This document shows, in pieces, positions 53,551 to 61,371 of a stretch of 64,000 bases of DNA. Each line of letters starts with the position of its first letter. The first letter of the stretch is position 1. This DNA comes from Cytophagales bacterium (GTDB lineage: Bacteria > Bacteroidota > Bacteroidia > Cytophagales > Spirosomataceae), in NCBI GenBank assembly GCA_013298125.1, contig JAAFJP010000011.1, positions 62,001 to 126,000 on the forward strand, read 5' to 3'. Both the position numbers and the translations under genes were made by a program. A model generated the notes under the pieces. The model was not told the DNA's origin, did no database searches, and saw only the letters and a list, made by a program, of their open reading frames with translations.

Positions 53551-56304
53551 ATGAACGAAACCGAAACACGAGCCGAACTAATAGACCCCGCCTTAACATT
53601 AGCTGGATGGGGTGTGGTGGAGGGTAGTAAAGTCCGCAGAGAATTTCCGATTTCAAAAGGTCGGTTAATCGGTCATGGACAAAGGACAAAACCCGATAAA
53701 GCGGATTATGTACTGCAATATCGTAATCGGAATATAGGGATTATCGAAGCCAAAAAGCGGGATTCTCACTATACCGAAGGCGTTGCTCAGGCAAAAGACT
53801 ACGCAGGTCGTTTGCAAGTTCGTTTCACGTTCAGTACCAATGGGTTAAGGATTTATGAAATTGATATGGACGAAGGACAGGAAAGGGATGTAAATTCCTT
53901 TCCAAGTCCCGATGAATTATGGACGATGGCTTTTGGAGCGTATCAACTCGAAAAGCCTGACAGCCAAGCACTTATCAGGAGCTTTGATGCCATACCTTTT
54001 GAAACGAAAAGTGGCGAAAAACCGCCAAGATATTACCAAGAGAATGCCGTCAATAATGTGCTTGAAAGCATTGCAGAAGGCAAAAAAAGAATACTTTTGA
54101 CCCTTGCCACAGGTACTGGCAAAACAGCAGTTGCCTTTCAGATTGCGTGGAAATTGTTTAAAGCCAAATGGAACATCAATGGCGATGGACAACGTAGCCC
54201 AAGAATATTGTTTTTAGCGGATAGAAACATCTTAGCCAATCAAGCATACAGTTCGTTCAATGAATATAATGCCTTTGAAGAAGACAGTTTCAAGCGAATT
54301 ACACCAGCCGAAATCACCAAGACAGGCAAAGTTCCGACTAACGCCAATGTATTTTTTACCATCTTCCAGAGCTTTGCGGCTTCGACAAGCTCAGCCACCC
54401 AAAAAGCAATTGACAAAAATGTTTCGATTGAAATAGATGAGGTGAGTTCAATTGATTTTGCAAAAGGTTATATGTATATTTTAAAATGTGTAGATGATAG
54501 TTTTTATGTAGGAAGTACAAAAGACTTAGTAAGAAGACTTCAACAACATAAAAACGGAGATGGAGAAGGGGCAAAGCATACAAAGAGTCGTTTACCTGTT
54601 AAACTCGTCTATTATGAAGGTTTTGAAAGAATAGACGAAGCATTCAATAGAGAGAAACAAGTTCAAGGATGGAGTAGAGCAAAGAAAATAGCACTTATTA
54701 AGGGAGATATGAAATCTCTTCAAGAGTTATCCAAAAGTAAAAAGTCCCCTGAGCTTGTCGAAGGGAATTTCGGACAATATCCCAAAGATTTTTTTGATTT
54801 TATTATCATAGATGAATGTCACCGAGGCGGAGCAAATGACGAAAGCAGTTGGCGGGACATCATGGAATATTTTTCTCCTGCCATGCAGTTGGGACTCACC
54901 GCCACGCCCAAACGAAAATTCAACAAAGACACCTACAAATATTTCGGTGAACCCGTTTATGTGTATTCATTGAAACAAGGAATCAACGATGGATTTTTAA
55001 CGCCCTTCAAAGTAAAACAGATTGCGACAACGGGTGATGATTACATCTATACCTCTGACGATGAAGTGATTGAGGGTGAAATTGAGCAAGGAAAAGTCTA
55101 TGACATAGACGAACAAAACAAGGTAATTGAACTGATGGACATAGAGGCATTCCGTGTGCGAACCTTTATGGAAATGATTGACCAAAACCAAAAAACCTTG
55201 GTATTTTGTGCTACACAGGCTCATGCGTTGGCGGTCAGGAATCTTATCAATCAAATGGCTATCAGTAAAAACCCAAACTATTGCCACCGAGTAACGGCAG
55301 ATGATGGCAAATTGGGCGAGCAACATTTGAGAGATTTTCAAGACAATGAAAAGAGCATTCCAACCATTCTGACGACTTCTCAAAAGTTGAGTACGGGCGT
55401 GGATGCACCCGAAATCAGGAATATCGTTTTGCTCCGTCCTGTGAAGCAACTCATTGAATTTAAGCAGATTGTGGGCAGAGGCACACGGCTTTTTGATGGA
55501 AAAGATTACTTCACGATTTATGATTTTGTGAAAGCCTACAAAAATTTCAGCGACCCTGACTGGGACGGAGAACCCGAAGACCCAGAGCCACCGATTGAAA
55601 GACCAACGCCCCCACCAAAACTATGTACTACTTGCGGACAAAGACCTTGTATCTGTTTGAAAGAACCTGAGCCACCATGTTTAGTATGTCAGCAATCGCC
55701 TTGTGTGTGTCCATCCAGACAGATGATAAGAGTAAAATTGAGTGATGGAAAAGTGAGAGATTTGCAAAAAATGGTCAGCACCTCTTTCTGGAATCCAGAT
55801 GGCAAGCCCATTTCTGCCGAAGAATTTTTAGAGAACTTGTTTGGTGAATTACCTGCATTTTTCAAGAATGAAGAAGAACTAATTGAAATTTGGCGTAAAC
55901 CAGATACCAGAAAAAAACTCTTGGACGAACTCAAAGAAAAGGGCTTTGCCAAAGAGCAATTAGAGGAATTCCAAAGGGTATTGAATGCCCAAAATAGTGA
56001 TTTATATGATGTGTTGGCATACGTAGCGTTTCATTCCACCATTGTAGAAAGAACCACCAGAGCAGAAAAAGCGAAGATATACCTCCATAATTACGATGCT
56101 AAACAGCAGGATTTTTTAAATTTTGTCTTGAAGCAATACATCAATTCGGGGGTTTATGAGTTGGATGAAGAAAAACTTTCACCTCTTTTGTTGCTGAAAT
56201 ACAATGCCATCAATGATGCGAAAAAGGCGTTGGGGGATATTGCTACGATACGGAAGACATTTATTGGGTTTCAGGGGTATTTGTATGGTGGGGTTGCGGT
56301 TTAA
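53551..56304 (+). CDS. hsdR: Type I restriction subunit with an inserted GIY-YIG nuclease domain
   Basis: A 917-residue motor-endonuclease of the type I system. Domains in order: an HsdR_N PD-(D/E)XK nuclease (about 10-110: KADYVLQYRNRNIGIIEAKK); superfamily 2 helicase domain 1 with Walker A LATGTGKT (about 184-192) and the DEAD-type motif IIIDECHRGG (D421); helicase domain 2 (LVFCATQAHALAV, QKLSTGVDAPEI, QIVGRGTRLF); a short Cys-rich linker (CTTCGQRPCICL, CLVCQQSPCVC); and a helical C-terminal domain. Between FTIFQSFAA (to about 277) and FGQYPKDFFDFIII lies an insert of about 128 residues. It contains a full GIY-YIG domain (about 308-395: YMYILKC, FYVGSTKDLVRRLQQH, NREKQVQGWSRAKKIALI), bracketed by inverted palindromes translated as STSSAT and SPELVEG. 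The frame is open throughout. Whether restriction still works is unknown. Confidence 0.95.
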   Translation: MNETETRAELIDPALTLAGWGVVEGSKVRREFPISKGRLIGHGQRTKPDKADYVLQYRNRNIGIIEAKKRDSHYTEGVAQAKDYAGRLQVRFTFSTNGLRIYEIDMDEGQERDVNSFPSPDELWTMAFGAYQLEKPDSQALIRSFDAIPFETKSGEKPPRYYQENAVNNVLESIAEGKKRILLTLATGTGKTAVAFQIAWKLFKAKWNINGDGQRSPRILFLADRNILANQAYSSFNEYNAFEEDSFKRITPAEITKTGKVPTNANVFFTIFQSFAASTSSATQKAIDKNVSIEIDEVSSIDFAKGYMYILKCVDDSFYVGSTKDLVRRLQQHKNGDGEGAKHTKSRLPVKLVYYEGFERIDEAFNREKQVQGWSRAKKIALIKGDMKSLQELSKSKKSPELVEGNFGQYPKDFFDFIIIDECHRGGANDESSWRDIMEYFSPAMQLGLTATPKRKFNKDTYKYFGEPVYVYSLKQGINDGFLTPFKVKQIATTGDDYIYTSDDEVIEGEIEQGKVYDIDEQNKVIELMDIEAFRVRTFMEMIDQNQKTLVFCATQAHALAVRNLINQMAISKNPNYCHRVTADDGKLGEQHLRDFQDNEKSIPTILTTSQKLSTGVDAPEIRNIVLLRPVKQLIEFKQIVGRGTRLFDGKDYFTIYDFVKAYKNFSDPDWDGEPEDPEPPIERPTPPPKLCTTCGQRPCICLKEPEPPCLVCQQSPCVCPSRQMIRVKLSDGKVRDLQKMVSTSFWNPDGKPISAEEFLENLFGELPAFFKNEEELIEIWRKPDTRKKLLDELKEKGFAKEQLEEFQRVLNAQNSDLYDVLAYVAFHSTIVERTTRAEKAKIYLHNYDAKQQDFLNFVLKQYINSGVYELDEEKLSPLLLLKYNAINDAKKALGDIATIRKTFIGFQGYLYGGVAV
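54380..54763. mobile_element. Putative palindrome-bounded GIY-YIG unit inside hsdR
   Basis: The perfect 15-bp inverted repeats CTTCGACAAGCTCAG (54380-54394) and CTGAGCTTGTCGAAG (54749-54763) delimit a 384-bp segment (128 codons) containing the GIY-YIG coding region, which has a possible own start at ATG 54472. The repeat is of the common TTCGACAAGCTCAG palindromic type seen in many genomes. Calling it a mobile unit is inference. Confidence 0.6.
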
Positions 56305-56328
56305 GGGCAATGACGGTGTGGAATGTCG

Positions 56329-56534
56329 TTCCTTGGTCGGTAGAACCACTCCGTCCCTTGGTACGGTGTCCTCACCTGACATCGTCCGAAAGCCATAGGA
56401 CGAATAGTTTTTAATGTCTATTTTATTTATAACTACTTGATAATCAGGTACTAATTTACTTGAAATATTGCTTTCGCCAGATGTAAGGTGAGGATACCGT
56501 GCCACGGGACGGAGTGGTTCTACCTACCAAGGAA
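56329..56534. repeat. 206-bp inverted repeat after hsdR
   Basis: Two 55-bp arms (56329-56383, 56480-56534; shared words GGTAGAACCACTCCGTCCC) with about six differences. A small hairpin, CGTCC/GGACG, lies in the 96-bp interior. It begins 25 nt after the hsdR stop codon and marks the end of the island. Confidence 0.88.
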
Positions 56535-56568
56535 ATACAAAAACGTTCTCAATTACTGAAAACTCGCA

Positions 56569-58218
56569 TTATTGAATTGTTATTTTTTTGAGATAATTAC
56601 CTTTTGGGTCAATCTGAGGGGCATAAGCACTACTAACCACAATACCTTCGGCTGGAATAATTGTTTGAGTGATTTTACCATCAGTCATAATATCAAAAGG
56701 CAGTGGCATAAAGAAATTATTGATCTTTATTTGATATTTCTGATAACCAATTTCCTTTACATTTACGTCCATTACATTGGTTGTTCGTAAATAAAAATCA
56801 AAAAATGGTTTGAGATTTTTGCCCGAAGCCTCACTGAATAATTTTTCTACATCATCAGTTGTTACAACATTATCATAGGTATATTTTGGGTCGGTTGCTA
56901 ATTTTTTGAGAGTTGGGAAAAATACCCCATCGCCAACCAAGTACCGCAAACTGTGCATAAAAAATGAGCCTTTTCCATAAATATCGCCGCCCGAATAAAC
57001 TTCTTCCTCCGTAATTTCTTCTCCCAAAACCATTGCTTTCTTGTTTCTCACATTCCTTCTATGACCATCAATTATGGTGTTGTAGGCAGGTTCTCCACCG
57101 ATTTCTAACATCGCCAGAGCCTCTGCATACGTTGCAATTCCTTCCTGAATCCACATATGAGCCCAATCTTTATTAGTAACCTTATTTGCCCACCACTCAT
57201 GTGCGTATTCATGGAAAAGATTGTCGGAATATTCCTGTCCGTTAATGGTTTTGTATTTGAATTTATTATCGAAAGTAATCATCGTTTGATGTTCCATACC
57301 CGAATTTGGCACTTCTGCAATTCCGATTTTCTCTTTTGCCCAAGGGTATTCTCCAAAGTATTTTTCCAAGATTTTTGAATCCCGTTTTTTCATCTCAATC
57401 ACCTTTTTGGCTTGTGCAGTATCAGCTTCCAAAACATAATATTCGATTGGTACTTTATTGCCCTCAATCGTTGTATAGCTATCTTTTACAACTTTATATT
57501 TGCCGATATTGAACAAAATACAATAGTTACTTATCGTATAATTGGTCTTCCAATGATAAGTTGATTTACCTTTTTTTGTAGTAACATTTTGCAACAAACC
57601 TGGTCCTGCCACTATCAAATTTGAAGGAATCGTAATCTTCAAATCCGCCCCTTCATTGGGTTCGTCAGACGGATGGTCTTTGCATGGAAAATACATTTTA
57701 CCGCCCTCACCCTGAATATTTATTGACATCCAATCATTGCCAGCTACATCTTTTACCCAAGTAAATCCGCCATCCCAAGGTGGTTTGATGGCTACGGGTG
57801 GAATACCATTGTACTCAATTTTAACTTTCTGATTTCCAGCTTCAAAGCCTGTCGGAGAGGTGATGATTATTTGGTCGTCTTTTTGAGTAAATACAGCCAT
57901 TTTACCATTGACTTTTACATTCGTTACTTTATATAAATGAATCAAATCAAGCAAAATAGTTTCTGTTTTTTGAGATAAATTCAAACTCACTTCGGTAAAT
58001 CCAGCGATTGATTGTTTGGTAATATCAACATCCAATTCTATCGAATAATGCCTTATATCCATGATTGCTTGCAATGGATTTAGTTTCCCTCCCGATGTCA
58101 AATAAAGTATATCTCTACTATTTATATCATTTTTATTTTGGCTTTTACTGACAAAACCAATCAATAAAAATGTAATTAGAATAAATGATTTTAGTAAATG
58201 CTTAGAGTGATTTTCCAT
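56569..58218 (-). CDS. Secreted M1-family zinc aminopeptidase-like protein
   Basis: A 549-residue protein with a signal peptide (to about 26). A beta-rich N-terminal domain (DIRHYSIELDVDITKQSIAG) precedes the gluzincin catalytic domain: the GAMEN-like NSGMEH (305-310), the zinc site H336-E-x2-H340 (HEYAHEWW) and E359 (WIQEGIATYAEA), with the third zinc ligand 19 residues after the second His, as in the family. Shorter than full M1 enzymes (about 850), as are many Bacteroidota secreted members that lack the C-terminal HEAT domain. No T9SS domain is seen. It lies downstream of the GH31 gene across a terminator. Confidence 0.93.
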   Translation of the reverse strand: MENHSKHLLKSFILITFLLIGFVSKSQNKNDINSRDILYLTSGGKLNPLQAIMDIRHYSIELDVDITKQSIAGFTEVSLNLSQKTETILLDLIHLYKVTNVKVNGKMAVFTQKDDQIIITSPTGFEAGNQKVKIEYNGIPPVAIKPPWDGGFTWVKDVAGNDWMSINIQGEGGKMYFPCKDHPSDEPNEGADLKITIPSNLIVAGPGLLQNVTTKKGKSTYHWKTNYTISNYCILFNIGKYKVVKDSYTTIEGNKVPIEYYVLEADTAQAKKVIEMKKRDSKILEKYFGEYPWAKEKIGIAEVPNSGMEHQTMITFDNKFKYKTINGQEYSDNLFHEYAHEWWANKVTNKDWAHMWIQEGIATYAEALAMLEIGGEPAYNTIIDGHRRNVRNKKAMVLGEEITEEEVYSGGDIYGKGSFFMHSLRYLVGDGVFFPTLKKLATDPKYTYDNVVTTDDVEKLFSEASGKNLKPFFDFYLRTTNVMDVNVKEIGYQKYQIKINNFFMPLPFDIMTDGKITQTIIPAEGIVVSSAYAPQIDPKGNYLKKITIQ

Positions 58219-58282
58219 AGTTTCTGAAATTTTATCTGAAAATGATTAGCAACTTTTTATAATTCTATAAATATAGCAAAAA

Positions 58283-58311
58283 AGGCTACCTAAATAAAAA
58301 TTAGATAGCCT
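58283..58311 (-). terminator. Terminator of the GH31 gene
   Basis: AGGCTACCTAA pairs with TTAGATAGCCT (one mismatch), with a T run on the minus strand. Confidence 0.8.
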
Positions 58312-58418
58312 ATTTTCCGCAAAACCGTTCACCTTTTACCGTTCTCCGTGAACCGTATTTTATACTCACAATCCGTTTGGACACCACAATTACCTGCTTA
58401 ATTTCTTTCCCTTCCAAC

Positions 58419-60902
58419 CTACCACTGAATTATGAAATCTTGATTCCCAAAATCGGTGGTAAAAGTAATTTGGGGTTTCATTTTTTCAACTAATTTCAAG
58501 GTGTTGTAATAATTTTTATCAAAATAAACATCTTCTAAATCCAAAATAGGGTCGATTAACTTTACGGTCTCCATATTTGTCGATACTGCTTTCTGATTAA
58601 TCGAAAGGTTCAAAGTGTTATTGAACCCATGCAGAATAATTTTCATTTTTGTAAAATGAGTGGTAAAATCACCCACGGGTTTATCAAATCTGATTTGTCT
58701 TGCAGTAGGGTTAAAAGTAATATTTCTTTGGTAAAATTTCCCCTTTTTATAGTCCATCGTTGAGCCATCGTCTTCATAATAAGTGAAAGTATTTTCTTTT
58801 TCTCCTTCATAAATATGAACAAACAGTGTGTCAGAAGGCATTTCTTTGGTGCTTTGTGTTAATGATTGCATAGGAATAATTGAAGATTCCTTTACATAAA
58901 GTGGCAGATTGTAGATGGGATAATCTTTCGTGATTTCCCTTCCGCCCGTCATGATTTCGTCGGTGTAAATATTATACCATTTTCCTTGTGGCAAGTAAAC
59001 TGCTTTCGTTTTTTCCTTACTCGTCAGCGGAGCAATTAACAAGGCATCGCCAAATAAAAATTGATATTGGTAATTGATATTGTAAACCTGGGGTTCAAAG
59101 GGATTGTCTAAACACAAACTGCGGGCAATGGGAATACCCGTCTGTGAAGTCTCAAAAAATTTAGCGTACAGATAAGGAAGCAATTTGTAGCGAAACGAAA
59201 TGTACGTTTTTGAAATAGCTTCTGCCTCTTCGCCATACGCCCAAGGTTCATTAGCAGCGGCAAATTGCTCTCGATGGTTGCGTAAGAATGGTGAAAATAC
59301 CCCCATCTCAACCCAGCGTTTATATAAATCTTTGTTTCCATCACCAATGTACCCGCCTAAATCTGGACCCACAAAAGGGATTCCTGAAAGCCCCAGCGTA
59401 TTATTCAGCAAAGACCCCAAGAGAATATGCTCATCTTTGGCTTGGTTGTCGCCGCTCCAAACAGTAGCATAACGCTGCACACCCGCAAAAGCCGAACGAG
59501 TCATTACGAAAGGACGTTTATTCCCTCCGTATTTTTTAAAAGATTCAAAAGAGGAACGAGCCATCAAAAAACCGTATAAATTATGAGCCTCAGCTTGAGA
59601 CCTTTTGAGTCCATCAAAATCAAATACCACGTTGTCGGGCATGGCTTGTCCGTTGATGGCGGGTTCATTCATGTCGTTCCAGTAGCCATTAATTCCCAAA
59701 TCTTGATAAATTTTCATCTGGTCAATCCACCAATTTCGGGCTTTGGAGCTGGTGAAATCCACATAATGGTTCATATTGGGGTATATTTCAGTTTTGTAGA
59801 GTTCTCCGTCTTCATACCTCAAAAAGATATTATTTTTCAATCCATCGTGGTAGGCATCGTAGGAAGAATCTATCTTAATGCCAGGATTTACCGAGGCAGT
59901 TAGTTCGATTCCCTTTGCTTGGAGGCGTTTTGCCATCGCTTTCATGTCAGGAAAACGGCGAATATTTATTCTAAACGGCTCATAATCTTGCAGGTAGTCA
60001 GCATCTAATACGATACAATCAAGCGGGATTTTTTTATTCCGAAAGGTCTCGGCAATAAAATTTACTTGCTCTTCGGGGTAATACGAGCATCGAGATTGAT
60101 GGTAGCCAATACTCCATTTGGGCGGCAAGGGCATCCTCCCTGTTAGGGTGGTATAGTGACTCAGAATTTTGGACATGGAAGTGTCATGGATAAAGAAATA
60201 ATCCATTTCTCCACCCTCAAAACTCACCGAAGAGAAACGAGTGTTGGACGTACCAAAATTAAATGTTCCCTTGAAAGAATTGTCGTAATATATTCCATAC
60301 ACTTTGTTTTGGGTAATTCCCATGAAAAAAGGAATACTGATATACATCGGAATTCTGGGGTCATCGTATTTATAGTTGTCTGTATTCCAAGTGGTTACGA
60401 TGCTGTTGGCTCTGTCTAAATTTCCCAAAGATTCGCCCATGCCCACAAAGCGTTCACCTGCTTGAAGTTTTCGATAAGTGGTAACTTTATGACCCTCAAA
60501 AACGGTTGCCATACCCTTCCCTGACATATCTTCACTGATGATATTGCCTTGGGAATCTTTGAAGATAAGTCTCAAAAAAGGTTCTTTCTCAACCTCAACT
60601 TGGAGTGAAGCCGTGGTGATGATAATTTGTTTGCCTTTATCAGTAACTGAAAAATTTTTATAATTGGGAATTGCATTATCCTGCAAGGCATAAGAAAAAT
60701 TATCAACTGACTGATTCTTAGTGATTTGTACTCTAATGGTGTGTTCGTTATATACAGAAATCACAAAAGCCCCTTGATTGGTTTTTCCTGCCAATCCGTG
60801 AATAGTTTTTTCATAAGTATTAACTTTCCCTACGTTTTGTAATTGACCAAATGATTGGAAAATAACGAAGCAAATAAGCAATATCAAAAGTTTTAATTTC
60901 AT
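58419..60902 (-). CDS. Secreted GH31 alpha-glucosidase
   Basis: An 827-residue exported enzyme. Signal peptide (MKLKLLILLICFVIFQSFGQ), N-terminal beta-sandwich (about 25-240), then the GH31 barrel with the nucleophile D410 in YWNDMNEPAI and the probable acid/base D485 in WSGDNQAK; GYHQSRCSYYPEEQV and HRDRF-like FLRNHREQF further support the family. C-terminal beta domains end at IQW. It would cut alpha-glucosides from non-reducing ends, fitting with the SusCD pair upstream and the GH13 amylase elsewhere in the window; alpha-xylosidase is another possibility within GH31. Confidence 0.95.
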   Translation of the reverse strand: MKLKLLILLICFVIFQSFGQLQNVGKVNTYEKTIHGLAGKTNQGAFVISVYNEHTIRVQITKNQSVDNFSYALQDNAIPNYKNFSVTDKGKQIIITTASLQVEVEKEPFLRLIFKDSQGNIISEDMSGKGMATVFEGHKVTTYRKLQAGERFVGMGESLGNLDRANSIVTTWNTDNYKYDDPRIPMYISIPFFMGITQNKVYGIYYDNSFKGTFNFGTSNTRFSSVSFEGGEMDYFFIHDTSMSKILSHYTTLTGRMPLPPKWSIGYHQSRCSYYPEEQVNFIAETFRNKKIPLDCIVLDADYLQDYEPFRINIRRFPDMKAMAKRLQAKGIELTASVNPGIKIDSSYDAYHDGLKNNIFLRYEDGELYKTEIYPNMNHYVDFTSSKARNWWIDQMKIYQDLGINGYWNDMNEPAINGQAMPDNVVFDFDGLKRSQAEAHNLYGFLMARSSFESFKKYGGNKRPFVMTRSAFAGVQRYATVWSGDNQAKDEHILLGSLLNNTLGLSGIPFVGPDLGGYIGDGNKDLYKRWVEMGVFSPFLRNHREQFAAANEPWAYGEEAEAISKTYISFRYKLLPYLYAKFFETSQTGIPIARSLCLDNPFEPQVYNINYQYQFLFGDALLIAPLTSKEKTKAVYLPQGKWYNIYTDEIMTGGREITKDYPIYNLPLYVKESSIIPMQSLTQSTKEMPSDTLFVHIYEGEKENTFTYYEDDGSTMDYKKGKFYQRNITFNPTARQIRFDKPVGDFTTHFTKMKIILHGFNNTLNLSINQKAVSTNMETVKLIDPILDLEDVYFDKNYYNTLKLVEKMKPQITFTTDFGNQDFIIQW

Positions 60903-60957
60903 AATTATTTAGAAAGTGTTTAATAAGTTATTGAATGAATTTTAATTCTCTGAAAGA

Positions 60958-61051
60958 ACTTCTCGAAACAGCTCCACTGCGGGTAAGGAACTTTCGAGAA
61001 GTATAAAATTCCGACTACACTTCCCGAAAGTTATTTTTACTTTCGGGAAGT
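60958..61051. repeat. Two hairpins of the ACTTCTCGAAA and ACTTCCCGAAAGT type
   Basis: ACTTCTCGAAA/TTTCGAGAAGT at 60958-61002, then ACTTCCCGAAAGT/ACTTTCGGGAAGT at 61019-61051, the same unit found twice at 18679-18757. It lies between GH31 and susD. Confidence 0.8.
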
Positions 61052-61102
61052 TCCGACAAACTAATTAAACAGTGTATTTAGATGAATTTTAATGACACAA
61101 AG

Positions 61103-61134
61103 AAGCCACCACAAACAGCCCGTTGTGATGGCTT
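61103..61134. terminator. Hairpin between susD and GH31
   Basis: AAGCCACCACAA pairs with TTGTGATGGCTT (one mismatch). The U-run is weak on the minus strand, so it may only attenuate transcription from susD into GH31. Confidence 0.5.
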
Positions 61135-61169
61135 TTAATTGAAATAAACTCTGTACTAATCTATAATAG

Positions 61170-61361
61170 GGCTTACGTAAAAAAGCCCCATCGGGGTGAC
61201 AGTCTGGTAAAAGAGATAACAGTAGTGAATGAAAGCCCCATCGGGGCGACACTTTAATAACGTCAAAATTTTAAGTAAAGTGTCGCCCCAATGGGGCTTT
61301 TTTAGGACGTATTTTAATCATTTCTACCATAGTATCGCCCCGATGGGGCTTTTTCGTAAGT
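61170..61361. repeat. Nested palindrome of GCCCCATCGGGG units downstream of susD
   Basis: Four copies of a unit like AAAGCCCCATCGGGGCGAC: two forward (61181, 61231) and two inverted (61277-61301, 61331-61354), arranged as an outer and an inner inverted pair. The outer pair also shares CTTACG. A related element lies upstream of susD at 62849-63033. Confidence 0.88.
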
Positions 61362-61371
61362 CATCTATAAT

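Noticed and set aside
56305-56568. Small genes after hsdR (56204-56398 plus and 56179-56505 minus)
   Set aside because: They are made from the two arms of a long inverted repeat and from the antisense of hsdR's end.
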